Of a DNA stretch of 64,000 nucleotides, positions 45,129 through 53,850 are shown in pieces; within the stretch, counting starts at the first letter, position 1; the number at the start of each line of letters is the position of its first letter. The stretch is taken from assembly GCF_041435015.1 (NCBI RefSeq), contig NZ_CP107989.1, positions 4,154,001-4,218,000 of the forward strand. Direction: 5' to 3'. Source of the stretch: Streptomyces canus. GTDB lineage: Bacteria; Actinomycetota; Actinomycetes; Streptomycetales; Streptomycetaceae. The translations under genes and the position numbers were made by a program. Under the pieces are notes generated by a model. It saw nothing but the letters and a program-made list of their open reading frames with translations. It made no database searches and was not told the DNA's origin.

Positions 45129-46472
45129 TCATTCCAGCGTCACGGCCGGTACCGGATTGCTGCCGTTCCACGAGGCGTTGAATCCGAAGGTCACCGAACC
45201 GCCGTCCGGCACGGTCCCGTTGTAGGCCGCGTTCGAGCAACCGACCGCGGTCCCCGACTGGGTGCAGGTCGCGTTCCAGGCCTGGGTGATCCGCTGCCCG
45301 CCGCCGTACGTCCAGCCGGCCTTCCACGACGACAGCGCGGCACCCGAACAGGAGATCTTCACCTGTCCCGTGAAGCCGGTGTCCCACTGACTGGTCACGC
45401 TGTACGCCGCGGTGCACGCGCCGGTCGGCGGAGGCGTGGTCGTGCCGCCGAGCGCCGCCGCGATCGCGTGGTACGCGGGTTTCGGCGCGTAGTTCTCGTC
45501 GTACGGGGTCGCCGCGCCCTCCCCCGGGAAGGTGCTCGGGATCCAGGAGTCGGAGTCGGTGAAGCCCCAGACGGTGACGCCGGCGCAGCGCGCGACCGCC
45601 ACGCACGCGTTCATGACGGCCTTGTAGTCGGCGGCCTGCTGCGCGAGCTTCGTGCTGTCGGAGGGCAGCGGCATCCGGATGTCGAGCTCGGTGATCGCCA
45701 CGTCGACTCCGAGGTCGGCGAAGCGCTGGATGTTCTGCTGGAGGGTGGAGGGCACCTGGCCGACGATCAGATGGGCCTGGAGCCCGACCCCGTCGATCGG
45801 GACGCCCTGTTCCTTCAGCGACTTGACCAGGTTGTAGAGGGCCGTGGACTTCGCGTTGACACCCTCGACGTTGTAGTCGTTGATGTAGAGCCTGGCGGCC
45901 GGGTCGGCGGCGCGGGCGGCGGTGAGGGCCTGGGCGATGTAGCCGGTGCCGAGGCCGTTGTACCAGAGGGTCTGGCGGTAGGTGCCGTCCTCGTTGAAGG
46001 CCTCGTTGACGACGTCCCAGGCGGCCAGCCGGCCCTTGTAGCGGCCGACCTCCAGCGCGATGTGGTCGTTCATCAGCTGACCGAGCTGAGCTGCGGTCCA
46101 GGTGCCGTTCGTCAGCCAGCTCGGGTTCTGGTTGTGCCAGAGCAGGGTGTGGCCGCGCACCTGCTGGCCGTGGGCCTCGGCGAAGTTCACGATCTGGTCG
46201 GCCTCGGCCCAGTTGTAGCTGCCCCGGGTCGGCTCGACCGAGCCCCACTTCATGGCGTTGCCGGGCGTCAGCGAGTTGAACTGCGCCCCGGCGAGGTCGC
46301 CGTAGGTGCCGGTGAGCTTGGAGCCGGTGACGGCCGTGCCCATGACCTTGCCCTTGGCCGCGGCGAGGTCGCGCAGGGGTACGTCGGCGGCGCTCGCCGT
46401 GGGGGCCGGGGCGAGCAGCGCGAGGCCGCTCAGGAGGGACACAAGGGATAAGCCGGTTCTCAGAGATCTCAT
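45129..46472 (-). CDS. Endo-1,4-beta-xylanase, GH10 with C-terminal CBM2
   Basis: A 447-residue secreted xylanase. Signal peptide 1 to about 28 (PAPTASA). The GH10 barrel shows GHTLLWHNQNPSWL, the acid/base Glu157 in WDVVNEAF and the nucleophile Glu262 in AITELDIRMPL. A short Thr/Pro linker (GGTTTPPPTGA) leads to a family 2 carbohydrate-binding module (about 355-447) with conserved tryptophans and cysteines at both ends. A palindromic operator overlaps its ribosome site region. The LacI-type gene at 46555 and the GH3 gene at 47755 complete a xylan-use module. Confidence 0.95.
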   Translation of the reverse strand: MRSLRTGLSLVSLLSGLALLAPAPTASAADVPLRDLAAAKGKVMGTAVTGSKLTGTYGDLAGAQFNSLTPGNAMKWGSVEPTRGSYNWAEADQIVNFAEAHGQQVRGHTLLWHNQNPSWLTNGTWTAAQLGQLMNDHIALEVGRYKGRLAAWDVVNEAFNEDGTYRQTLWYNGLGTGYIAQALTAARAADPAARLYINDYNVEGVNAKSTALYNLVKSLKEQGVPIDGVGLQAHLIVGQVPSTLQQNIQRFADLGVDVAITELDIRMPLPSDSTKLAQQAADYKAVMNACVAVARCAGVTVWGFTDSDSWIPSTFPGEGAATPYDENYAPKPAYHAIAAALGGTTTPPPTGACTAAYSVTSQWDTGFTGQVKISCSGAALSSWKAGWTYGGGQRITQAWNATCTQSGTAVGCSNAAYNGTVPDGGSVTFGFNASWNGSNPVPAVTLE

Positions 46473-46483
46473 TGCGGGTGCCT

Positions 46484-46496
46484 CCGAAAGTTTCGG
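46484..46496 (-). promoter_or_regulatory. Palindromic operator before the xylanase gene
   Basis: CCGAAAGTTTCGG is a perfect 13-base palindrome around a central base, ending 12 bases before the xylanase ATG. On the coding strand it reads CCGAAACTTTCGG and overlaps the GGAGG ribosome site. Its core CGAAACTTTCG differs by one base from the site at 47706. CGAAA-N-TTTCG-type motifs are known before streptomycete xylanase genes. Confidence 0.75.
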
Positions 46497-46554
46497 TCAT
46501 GCAACCGATTGGCTTCGGAGGAGTGTGGGCGCACACACCCCACCCGTCAATGGC

Positions 46555-47625
46555 TCACCCCTCGGCCTCAGCGGTACTGCTGCGCACCACCAGGCTCGTC
46601 GCCAGCTCCACCCGGGTCGCCGCCGGGCTCCCGCCGTCCCGCCCCAGGTCCAGCACCAGCTTCGCCGCGGCCTCGGCCATCTCGGTCAGCGGCTGCCGTA
46701 CGGTCGTCAGCGGCGGACCCACCCAGGGTGCCACCGGAAGGTCGTCGAACCCGACCACGCTCAGGTCCTCCGGGATGCGCAGCCCCAGCTCGCGGGCCGC
46801 CTCGTACAGACCGAGCGCCTGGAGGTCGTTGCCGGCGAAGACCGCGGTGGGCCGGTCGGGACGGCGCAGGAGCGCCAGGCCCTGGCGGTAGCCGGTCTCG
46901 TGGTGGAAGTCGCCGGCCATGATCAGCCCGGGGTCGACGGGCAGCCCCGCGGTCTCCAGGGCGGCCCGGTAGCCGTCGATGCGGGCGCGGCTGCACATCA
47001 TGCGGGAGGGGCCGGAGATCGCCCCGATCCTGCGGTGCCCGAGCTCGACGAGATGCCGGGTCGCGGCGAGCCCGCCCTGCCAGTTGGTCGCGCCGATGGA
47101 GGGCACGTCGGCACCCGGATCGCCCGCCGGGTCCATCACCACGAACGGGATCGACCTGCTGCTCAGCAGCGCGCGCTGGGACTCGTCGAGCCCGGAGAGC
47201 ACGAGGATCACGCCGTAGGGGCGGCGGGCGGCGACCTGGTCGGCCCAGGTGCGCCCGGGGGTGAGCCGGCCCGCGCTCTCGCTCAGCACGACGCTGAGCC
47301 CGGCGTCGCGGGCCACGTTCTCCACGCCCCGGATGACCTCCATCGCCCACGCGCTCTCCAGCTCGTGGAAGACCAGGTCGATCAGGGGCGAACGGCTCGC
47401 CTCGGCGCGCCGGCGCCGGTAGCCGTGCGCGCGCAGGAGGCCTTCGACGCGGGCGCGGGTCGCGGGAGCGACGTCGGCCCGGCCATTGAGGACCTTCGAA
47501 ACTGTCGGCGCCGAAACGCCGGCCTCCCGGGCGATCTCGGCGAGCGTGGCGGTCTGCGGCGACCGGCCGGCTGTCGAGGGTGTCGGGGAAGTCGTCCGGG
47601 TTTCTGCGGGCTCCGGGGGTGTCAT
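46555..47625 (-). CDS. LacI-family repressor, probably of the xylan/xyloside module
   Basis: A 356-residue regulator. The helix-turn-helix and hinge read ATLAEIAREAGVSAPTVSKV then LNGRADVAPATRARVEGLL. The periplasmic-binding-protein-like effector domain follows (LIDLVFHELESAWAMEVIRG; FVVMDPAGDP; RRIGAISGPSRMM; TAVFAGNDLQALGLYEAA; VVGFDDLPVAPWVGPPLTTV). It is divergent from the GH3 gene and sits just upstream of the xylanase gene; both have nearly identical palindromes, so it resembles BxlR-type regulators sensing xylo-oligosaccharide. That assignment is inferred from context. Confidence 0.88.
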   Translation of the reverse strand: MTPPEPAETRTTSPTPSTAGRSPQTATLAEIAREAGVSAPTVSKVLNGRADVAPATRARVEGLLRAHGYRRRRAEASRSPLIDLVFHELESAWAMEVIRGVENVARDAGLSVVLSESAGRLTPGRTWADQVAARRPYGVILVLSGLDESQRALLSSRSIPFVVMDPAGDPGADVPSIGATNWQGGLAATRHLVELGHRRIGAISGPSRMMCSRARIDGYRAALETAGLPVDPGLIMAGDFHHETGYRQGLALLRRPDRPTAVFAGNDLQALGLYEAARELGLRIPEDLSVVGFDDLPVAPWVGPPLTTVRQPLTEMAEAAAKLVLDLGRDGGSPAATRVELATSLVVRSSTAEAEG

Positions 47626-47705
47626 GGCGGCGATCGTATCCCTGCGCGACCTCTTGACGAACCCTTCCGGCGGCCCTAGGTTCCCAAAACATTCGGATTA
47701 CATAT

Positions 47706-47716
47706 CGAAACATTCG
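47706..47716 (+). promoter_or_regulatory. Operator-like site before the GH3 gene
   Basis: CGAAACATTCG lies 38 bases before the GH3 ATG. A second half-match, AAACATTCG, occurs at 47687-47695, 21 bases earlier, i.e. two helical turns and on the same face. Position between divergent regulator and enzyme genes fits autoregulation plus control of the enzyme. Confidence 0.65.
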
Positions 47717-47754
47717 TGAAGGTCGGCCCGACAGTCGAGCCCGACAGGAGTTAC

Positions 47755-50067
47755 ATGACCACCGCGCCCTGGCGTGACCCCGCCCTGACCGCCTCCGCCC
47801 GCGTCGACGACCTCCTCTCCCGGATGACCCTTCAGGAGAAGACCGCCCAGCTCTACGGCGTGTGGGTGGGCGCCAGCACGGACGGGGACGGAGTCGCCCC
47901 CCTCCAGCGCGAGATGACCGCCGCCTACGACTGGGACGAGCTGATCACCCGGGGCCTGGGCCAGCTCACCCGCCCCTTCGGCACCGCCCCCGTGGACCCG
48001 GCGCTGGGCGCGCAGGCACTGGCCCGCGCCCAGCGCCGTATCACCGAAGCGGGCCGTTTCGGCATCCCGGCGCTGGCCCACGAGGAGTGCCTGGCCGGCT
48101 TCACCACCTGGCGGGCCACCGCCTATCCGGTCCCGCTCGCCTGGGGCGCGAGCTGGGACGCCGATCTCGTCGAGGAGATGGCCGGTGCCATCGGCCGCGA
48201 CCTGCGCGCGGTCGGTGTCCACCAGGGCCTGGCCCCCGTTCTGGACGTCGTGCGCGACCCGCGCTGGGGGCGGGTCGAGGAGACGATCGGCGAGGACCCG
48301 TACCTGGTGGGCACGATCGGCGCGGCGTACGTCCGGGGTCTAGAATCGGCGGGGATCGTCGCCACGCTCAAGCACTTCGCCGGGTACGCCTCCTCGGCCG
48401 GCGCCCGCAACCTCGCGCCCGTGCGCGCGGGCGTGCGGGAGTTCGCCGACATCACCCTGCCGCCCTTCGAGTTCGCCCTGCGCGAGGGCGGGGCCCGCTC
48501 GGTGATGGCCGCGTACACCGACACGGACGGCGTCCCGGCCTCCGCCGACCCCGGACTGCTGACGGAGCTCCTGCGCGAGGAGTGGGGGTTCACCGGCACG
48601 GTGGTCTCCGACTACTTCGGCGTCGGCTTTCTCCAGACCCAGCACCGGATCGCCGGCACCGAGGCGGACGCGGCCCACGCGGCCCTCGCGGCGGGCCTCG
48701 ACGTCGAACTGCCCACCCTCAAGTGCTACGGCACCCCCCTGATCGATGCCGTCCGCGCGGGTGAGATCCCCGAGTCCCTGATCGACCGGGCGGCCCGCCG
48801 GGTCCTGCTCCAGAAGTGCGAGCTGGGCCTCCTGGACGAGGACTGGAGCCCGGAACCCACCGAGCGGATCGACCTGGACTCGACGGCGAACCGCGCCCTG
48901 GCCCGCCGCCTCGCCGAGGAGTCGGTGGTACTCCTGGACAACCCGGGCGGCCTGCTCCCATTGGCCCCCGACACCCGGATCGCGGTCGTCGGCCCCCGCG
49001 CCGCCGACGCCCTCGCCATGCTGGGCTGCTACTCCTTCCCCTCCCACGTCCTCACCCACCACCCCGACGTCCCGATGGGCATCGAGATCCCCACGGTCCT
49101 TCAGGCCCTGCGCACCGAACTCCCCGACGCCAAGGTGACGTTCACCGAGGGCTGCGGGGTCGACGAGCCGGACACCGGGGGCTTCGAGGAGGCGGTGGCC
49201 CGGACGGCGGAGGCGGACGTCTGCGTGGCGGTGCTCGGCGACCGGGCGGGCCTCTTCGGCCGGGGCACCTCGGGCGAGGGCTGCGACGTGACGGACCTGC
49301 GCCTGCCGGGCGTCCAGGGGGAGTTGCTGGACTCCCTGGTCGCGACCGGTGTCCCGGTCGTGCTGGTCCTGCTGACCGGCCGCCCCTACGCGCTCGGCCG
49401 CTGGCACGGCCGGCTCGGTGCGGTCGTCCAGGCGTTCTTCCCCGGCGAGGAGGGCGGCCCGGCCGTCGCCGGAGTACTGTCGGGCCGGGTCAACCCCTCG
49501 GGCCGCCTTCCGGTGAGCGTCCCGCAGGTGCCCGGCGGCCAGCCGTGGACCTACCTCCAGCCGCCGCTCGGCCTCGCGGGCGAGGTCAGCAACCTGGACC
49601 CGACCCCGCTGTACGCCTTCGGACACGGGGGCTCCTACACGGAGTTCGTGTGGGAGGACTTCACGGGCGGCGGGGCCCGGGAGGAGATCGGCACGGACGG
49701 CACCCACGACGTGTCGCTGACCGTGCGCAACGCGGGGGGCCGGGCGGGCGCCGAGGTCGTCCAGTTGTATCTGCACGACCCGGTCGCCTCGGTGACCCGC
49801 CCGGACGTCCGCCTGATCGGCTATCGGCGGCTGGAGCTGGAGCCGGGCGAGTCCCGTCGCGTGACCTTCCGCTTCCATGCCGAGCTGTCGGCGTTCACCG
49901 ACCGCAAGGGCCGCCGCGTCGTCGAACCGGGCGACCTGGAGCTGCGGCTGGCGGCGTCGAGCGCGGAGGTCCGGCACACATCACTGCTGCGTCTCACGGG
50001 CCCGGTCCGGGAGGTGGGCACGGACCGCCGGCTGCGCTGCGGGACGGAGGTGTCGCCGACGGAGTGA
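47755..50067 (+). CDS. Glycoside hydrolase family 3 (beta-xylosidase/beta-glucosidase)
   Basis: A 770-residue enzyme without a signal peptide, so probably cytoplasmic and acting on imported oligosaccharides. The N-terminal barrel contains the nucleophile Asp286 in GTVVSDYFGVGF and substrate-loop motifs RDPRWGRVEETIGEDPYLVG and KHFAGYASSAG. The alpha/beta sandwich (VVGPRAADALAMLGCYSF; RGTSGEGCDVTDLRL) and a C-terminal fibronectin III-like domain (VSLTVRNAGGRAGAEVVQLY) follow. ATG 47755 has AGGAG upstream; an earlier in-frame GTG at 47716 overlaps the operator and is rejected. Context suggests beta-xylosidase, but beta-glucosidase activity cannot be excluded. Confidence 0.92.
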   Translation: MTTAPWRDPALTASARVDDLLSRMTLQEKTAQLYGVWVGASTDGDGVAPLQREMTAAYDWDELITRGLGQLTRPFGTAPVDPALGAQALARAQRRITEAGRFGIPALAHEECLAGFTTWRATAYPVPLAWGASWDADLVEEMAGAIGRDLRAVGVHQGLAPVLDVVRDPRWGRVEETIGEDPYLVGTIGAAYVRGLESAGIVATLKHFAGYASSAGARNLAPVRAGVREFADITLPPFEFALREGGARSVMAAYTDTDGVPASADPGLLTELLREEWGFTGTVVSDYFGVGFLQTQHRIAGTEADAAHAALAAGLDVELPTLKCYGTPLIDAVRAGEIPESLIDRAARRVLLQKCELGLLDEDWSPEPTERIDLDSTANRALARRLAEESVVLLDNPGGLLPLAPDTRIAVVGPRAADALAMLGCYSFPSHVLTHHPDVPMGIEIPTVLQALRTELPDAKVTFTEGCGVDEPDTGGFEEAVARTAEADVCVAVLGDRAGLFGRGTSGEGCDVTDLRLPGVQGELLDSLVATGVPVVLVLLTGRPYALGRWHGRLGAVVQAFFPGEEGGPAVAGVLSGRVNPSGRLPVSVPQVPGGQPWTYLQPPLGLAGEVSNLDPTPLYAFGHGGSYTEFVWEDFTGGGAREEIGTDGTHDVSLTVRNAGGRAGAEVVQLYLHDPVASVTRPDVRLIGYRRLELEPGESRRVTFRFHAELSAFTDRKGRRVVEPGDLELRLAASSAEVRHTSLLRLTGPVREVGTDRRLRCGTEVSPTE

Positions 50068-50351
50068 GCTCAGTCCGCGCCCAACGACTCGAACCGCCAC
50101 CGATGCACCGACCGAGCGACCAACCCGTCGCCGGACCCGGGGAGTTCGGGAAGCTGGGCGTCGTGGACCGCGTCACCGCAGTGGGGCACGGACCGCCGGC
50201 TGCGCTGCGGGACGGAGGTGTCGCCGACGGAGTGAGCTCAGTCCGCGCCCAACGACTCGAACCGCCACCGATGCACCGACCGAGCGACCAACCCACCCTC
50301 GGGTTCGGGGAGTTCGGGGAGCTCGGCGTCGTGGACCGCGTCCCACCACGT
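50016..50351. repeat. 168-bp tandem duplication at a convergent gene junction
   Basis: Copy 1 (50016-50183) and copy 2 (50184-50351) have the same layout. The first 111 bases are identical (50016-50126 and 50184-50294): the tail and TGA of the GH3 gene plus the last codons of the minus-strand small gene. The remaining 57 bases differ at roughly a quarter of positions. Copy 1 therefore holds a second, divergent C-terminus of the small gene, and copy 2 a second GH3 tail. Confidence 0.9.
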
Positions 50352-50495
50352 GAGGACCAGGACGCGGTCCTGCGGTGCCCGGAAGGTCTCGCGCCGCAAC
50401 GGCCGTAGGGGAAGCTCCTGTCGGCGGGCCCAGGCAAGCAGTTCCTCGCCCCGCCCCTCGGCCGCCCGGGCCTCCCACATCAGCGTGACCGTCAC
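50238..50495 (-). CDS. Small conserved protein of unknown function, coupled to tsaD
   Basis: An 85-residue protein beginning [20 protein letters not shown]. The pattern (short strand, helix AWARRQ, strand VLVLTWWD, helix [14 protein letters not shown]) looks like a small dimeric alpha/beta ferredoxin-like fold, similar to monooxygenase/YciI-type proteins. The start ATG overlaps the tsaD stop by four bases (50492-50495), so translation is coupled to tsaD. Its C-terminal codons are duplicated in the 168-bp repeat just downstream. Confidence 0.75.
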   Translation of the reverse strand: MTVTLMWEARAAEGRGEELLAWARRQELPLRPLRRETFRAPQDRVLVLTWWDAVHDAELPELPEPEGGLVARSVHRWRFESLGAD

Positions 50496-51577
50496 GAGTA
50501 GAGGTTCTCCTTGCTGACCTCGTGCACATGGTCGTGGCCCGGCACGTGCGGGTCGGTCACCGGGAGGGAGGAGTCGGCGGAGAGGTCCCAGCTGGAGGCG
50601 GCGCGGTTACGGGCGACCATCTCGGCGCCGAGCGCGGCGACCATCGCGCCGTTGTCCGTGCACAGCTTGGGGCGGGGCACCCGCAGTCGGATCCCGGCGG
50701 CCTCGCAGCGCTCCAGGGCCAGGGCCCGCAGCCGCGAGTTGGCGGCCACGCCGCCGCCGATCATCAGGTGGTCGACGCCCTCGTCCTTGCAGGCCCGCAC
50801 GGCCTTGCGGGTCAGCACGTCCACGACCGCCTCCTGGAAGGAGGCCGCCACGTCACGCACCGGCACCTCCTCCCCCGCGGCCCGCTTCGCCTCGATCCAG
50901 CGGGCCACCGCCGTCTTGAGGCCGGAGAAGGAGAAGTCGTACGCCGGGTCGCGCGGCCCGGTCAGACCGCGCGGGAACGCGATCGCCGACGGGTCGCCCT
51001 CGCGCGCGTACCGGTCGATGACCGGACCGCCGGGGAAGCCGAGGTTCAGCACCCGGGCGATCTTGTCGAAGGCCTCGCCCGCCGCGTCGTCGATGGTCGC
51101 GCCCATCGGCCGTACGTCGGAGGTGATGTCGCTCGACAGCAGCAGCGAGGAGTGCCCGCCGGAGACGAGCAGCGCCATCGTCGGCTCGGGCAGCGCACCG
51201 TGCTCCAGCTGGTCCACGCAGATGTGGGAGGCGAGGTGATTGACGCCGTAGAGGGGCTTGCCGAGGGCGTAGGCGTACGCCTTCGCCGCGGAGACCCCGA
51301 CGAGCAGCGCGCCGGCGAGTCCGGGACCGGCGGTGACGGCGATCCCGTCGAGGTCGCGCGCGCTCACCCCGGCTTCCTTCAGGGCGCGCTCGATGGTCGG
51401 CACCATCGCCTCGAGGTGCGCCCTGCTGGCCACCTCCGGCACCACGCCGCCGAACCGGGCGTGCTCGTCGACGCTGGACGCGATGGCGTCGGCCAGCAGG
51501 GTGGTCCCCCGGACGATGCCGACGCCGGTCTCGTCACAGGAGGTCTCGATGCCCAGGACAAGCGGTTCGTCAGCCAT
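50492..51577 (-). CDS. tsaD: tRNA N6-threonylcarbamoyladenosine transferase TsaD
   Basis: Transfers threonylcarbamoyl from threonylcarbamoyl-AMP to A37 of ANN-decoding tRNAs, with TsaB and TsaE. The 361-residue ASKHA-fold protein starts [16 protein letters not shown]; metal ligands His114 and His118 are in NHLASHICV, and a C-terminal Asp is in KLCTDNGAM. The phosphate-binding [11 protein letters not shown] and [11 protein letters not shown] are present. It overlaps rimI by eight bases and the small downstream gene by four, forming a tight tsaB-rimI-tsaD operon. Confidence 0.97.
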   Translation of the reverse strand: MADEPLVLGIETSCDETGVGIVRGTTLLADAIASSVDEHARFGGVVPEVASRAHLEAMVPTIERALKEAGVSARDLDGIAVTAGPGLAGALLVGVSAAKAYAYALGKPLYGVNHLASHICVDQLEHGALPEPTMALLVSGGHSSLLLSSDITSDVRPMGATIDDAAGEAFDKIARVLNLGFPGGPVIDRYAREGDPSAIAFPRGLTGPRDPAYDFSFSGLKTAVARWIEAKRAAGEEVPVRDVAASFQEAVVDVLTRKAVRACKDEGVDHLMIGGGVAANSRLRALALERCEAAGIRLRVPRPKLCTDNGAMVAALGAEMVARNRAASSWDLSADSSLPVTDPHVPGHDHVHEVSKENLYS

Positions 51578-52124
51578 TGATCTCGGTTCCTCGTTCGGAT
51601 GTCGACACCGCGGCGGAGCCGCTGTCGGATGCTGTGGTCAGTCGCATGACCAGGGCGTCCACATTGCCCGGCTGGTAGTAGCCGCGGCGGAACCCGATGG
51701 CCTCGAAGCCGAAGCGCTCGTAGAGCTTCTGGGCGCGGACGTTGTCGATCCGGCACTCCAGCATCACTTCGGCGCACTCGAAGGCGGTCGCGGCCCGCAG
51801 CAGCTCGGTCAGCAGCACCGAGCCGAGTCCGGTGCCCCAGTGGTCGCGGGCGACGGCGATCGTCTGGACGTCGGCCCCCGCGGCGGAGTCGCTGTCGGAT
51901 GCAGTGCCGGCGGAGGCGAGTCCGGCGTATCCGACGAGCCGTTCGCCCTCCTCGGCCACCACGTACCGCCGGGTGGCCTCGGGGCCGCGGGAGTGCGCGA
52001 GCTCGGACCAGAACATGCCCCGGGACCAGGCGTCCTCCGGGAAGAGGTCCTTCTCCAGTTCCAGGACGGAATCGATGTCCCACCACCGCATCTCGCGCAG
52101 CACAGGAGTCACAGGTGTGGTCAC
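51570..52124 (-). CDS. rimI: Ribosomal protein bS18-alanine N-acetyltransferase RimI
   Basis: A 184-residue GNAT acetyltransferase expected to acetylate the N-terminal alanine of ribosomal protein S18. The acetyl-CoA loop is [20 protein letters not shown], and [20 protein letters not shown] is the standard C-terminal motif. Two short Ser/Asp/Ala-rich inserts, [10 protein letters not shown] (about residue 73) and [10 protein letters not shown] (about residue 165), are coded by near-identical 28-base repeats and are not part of the usual fold. Four bases overlap with tsaB upstream. Confidence 0.93.
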   Translation of the reverse strand: MTTPVTPVLREMRWWDIDSVLELEKDLFPEDAWSRGMFWSELAHSRGPEATRRYVVAEEGERLVGYAGLASAGTASDSDSAAGADVQTIAVARDHWGTGLGSVLLTELLRAATAFECAEVMLECRIDNVRAQKLYERFGFEAIGFRRGYYQPGNVDALVMRLTTASDSGSAAVSTSERGTEING

Positions 52125-52777
52125 TTGGGGGTGACCACCTTGTAGTTCTTGGGAACCTGGGCGTCGGGCCGGCGCAGATACAGCGGCCGCGGCGCGGGCA
52201 GTTCCTCCCCGGCCCCGATCCGCTCGGCCGCCAGGGAGGCGAGTGCGGCGGCGGAGACGTACTCGGGCTCGCGGGCGTCGGGGAAGGTGTCGGGGTAGAG
52301 CAGCGCCCCGGCGCCGACGGCGGGCAGCCCCTTGACCTGCTCGGCGATGTCGGCGGGCCGGTCGACGGCGGGTTCACCGGTCCGGGTACGGGAGTTCTCG
52401 TACCGCGCCCAGTAGACCTCCTTGCGCCGCGCGTCGGTCGCCACGACGAAGGGTCCCTCGCCGGGGTCGGCCGCGTACGCGAGCCCGTCGAGGGTGCACA
52501 TCCCGTGCACGGGGATCCCGAGGGCGAGCCCGAAGGTGTCGGCGGTCATGAGCCCGACGCGCAGCCCGGTGTAGGGCCCGGGCCCGGTCCCCACGACGAT
52601 CGCGGTGACCGCGTCCAGCTTCACCCCCGCGTCCGCGAGCACCCGGTCGACGGCCGGCAACAACAGCTCCCCGTGCCGACGCGCGTCCACCTGGCTGAAC
52701 GAGGCGACGACGTCACGCCCGTCATGCAGGGCGACGGTCACGGCGGGGGTGGCGGTATCCAGAGCGAGCAAGAGCAC
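52121..52777 (-). CDS. tsaB: tRNA t6A biosynthesis protein TsaB
   Basis: Non-catalytic ASKHA partner of TsaD. The 218-residue sequence starts MLLLALDTATPAVTVALHDG; GTGPGPYTGLRVGLMTADTF is the dimer-interface/nucleotide-like signature, and VVATDARRKEVYWARYE is typical. It is the first gene of the tsaB-rimI-tsaD run and is divergent from the gene at 52958. Confidence 0.95.
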   Translation of the reverse strand: MLLLALDTATPAVTVALHDGRDVVASFSQVDARRHGELLLPAVDRVLADAGVKLDAVTAIVVGTGPGPYTGLRVGLMTADTFGLALGIPVHGMCTLDGLAYAADPGEGPFVVATDARRKEVYWARYENSRTRTGEPAVDRPADIAEQVKGLPAVGAGALLYPDTFPDAREPEYVSAAALASLAAERIGAGEELPAPRPLYLRRPDAQVPKNYKVVTPK

Positions 52778-52957
52778 GCAAACAGCCTACGGCTCCGGGG
52801 AGCCCGAGGCGGCCGCAGTCCGCACAGGGACGGGCGCGGGGCGGGTATCGAGGGGCGGCTCCGGCGCGCGGGCGCGACCGGCCGCAGCGGCGCCGCACCG
52901 GCCCGGCGACCTGCTACCGTCACCACAAATGAGGACTAAATACTCAAGAGGTAACCG

Positions 52958-53518
52958 GTGGCACCCAGCAGCGCAGGCTTCGTAACCGCCCTCACCGCAG
53001 CGGCCCTCGCAACGGTCGGCTTCCTCGGCTACCAGGCTTACGCAGCGGCCCCCGGCCACCTCACCAAGGCCCGTACGAACGGCTCCCCGGCGATCACCAC
53101 GAAGGCCCCGGGGGGCAAGAGGAACGCCACCCTCCTGCCGCCGGGTTCCGGCACGGGCGCCCGCGTCGTGTACTCCCTGAGGGGTCACCGCGTCTGGCTG
53201 GTCGGCCTCGGCGACAAGGTGATCCGCACCTTCGAGGTCACCCCGGGAAACATCACCCCCGCCCCCGGCGTCTACGCGGTCACCTCCCGCTCCAACGCCG
53301 TGACCGGATCCGATGGCACTCCCATCGAACACGTGGTCCGCTTCACCAGCGTCGACGGCGTGGCGATCGGCTTCAGCGCGGCCGTGCGGGACGCGGCGCC
53401 TCCCGCCGACTCCACCACGACCGCCGTGCGCACGGGCGGCATCCGGGAGTCCCGTGCGGACGGCGACGTGATGTGGACCTTCGCGACGATCGGCGCGACG
53501 GTCGCGGTGATTCCCTGA
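52958..53518 (+). CDS. Secreted L,D-transpeptidase-like protein without catalytic His and Cys
   Basis: A 186-residue protein with an N-terminal export helix (VTALTAAALATVGFLGYQAY). The C-terminal 120 residues follow the YkuD outline: VVYSLRGHRVWLVGLGDKVI, RTFEVTPGNITPAPGVYAVT, and a last motif AVRTGGIRESRADGDVMW. In active enzymes that motif is SHGCIRL followed by an Asp-rich turn; here the Cys position is Gly161 and the His is Thr159. The earlier HGT motif reads IGFSAAV. GTG 52958 has AGAGG upstream. It may bind peptidoglycan without cross-linking, or be a structural surface protein. Confidence 0.75.
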   Translation: MAPSSAGFVTALTAAALATVGFLGYQAYAAAPGHLTKARTNGSPAITTKAPGGKRNATLLPPGSGTGARVVYSLRGHRVWLVGLGDKVIRTFEVTPGNITPAPGVYAVTSRSNAVTGSDGTPIEHVVRFTSVDGVAIGFSAAVRDAAPPADSTTTAVRTGGIRESRADGDVMWTFATIGATVAVIP

Positions 53519-53524
53519 GCCCCC

Positions 53525-53695
53525 TCAGGCCGCTTTCGGACGCTCCGCGGCCGCCCGCACGGTCTCCGGATCGGGCAGCCGCGGCGGTGTCGAGACGGCT
53601 TCCGCCGCCGCGCAGGACGCCAGCAGATCACGCATGGACACGCCGCCGACGAGCACGTACGGCTGCGGGCGGGGCCGGTTCTCGGTGGCCGACAT
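53525..53695 (-). CDS. Small conserved protein, unknown function
   Basis: A 56-residue protein from ATG 53695, preceded by AGGAGG. It reads MSATENRPRPQPYVLVGGVS, then a helix MRDLLASCAAAEAVS and a charged tail. It looks like the short streptomycete peptides with a conserved GGVSMRDLLASC core. It converges on the transpeptidase-like gene with a six-base gap. A palindrome lies in its upstream region. No function is known to me. Confidence 0.6.
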   Translation of the reverse strand: MSATENRPRPQPYVLVGGVSMRDLLASCAAAEAVSTPPRLPDPETVRAAAERPKAA

Positions 53696-53725
53696 GGACG
53701 CCTCCTGAAGTTCGGGGGCGGGCGA

Positions 53726-53743
53726 AGTTAGGTACACCTAACT
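53726..53743. promoter_or_regulatory. 18-bp palindrome with 8-bp arms upstream of the small gene
   Basis: AGTTAGGTACACCTAACT has arms AGTTAGGT and ACCTAACT around AC. It starts 31 bases before the ATG of the gene at 53525-53695. TTAGGT/ACCTAA half-sites recall DtxR-type iron boxes, but the spacing is five bases too short, so the binding protein is unknown. Confidence 0.5.
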
Positions 53744-53850
53744 ACGAGCTGGATATCATGTGACCACGCACAAGACGGCGAACGCAATATCTTGCCGACG
53801 GTTTGTCGGAACGTTCACAGCAAGCGTCCGCGGGAGGGTGCGGCGGGCTC

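Noticed and set aside
53726..53743. DtxR/DmdR iron box
   Set aside because: Half-sites match but the spacing is five bases shorter than the 19-bp consensus.
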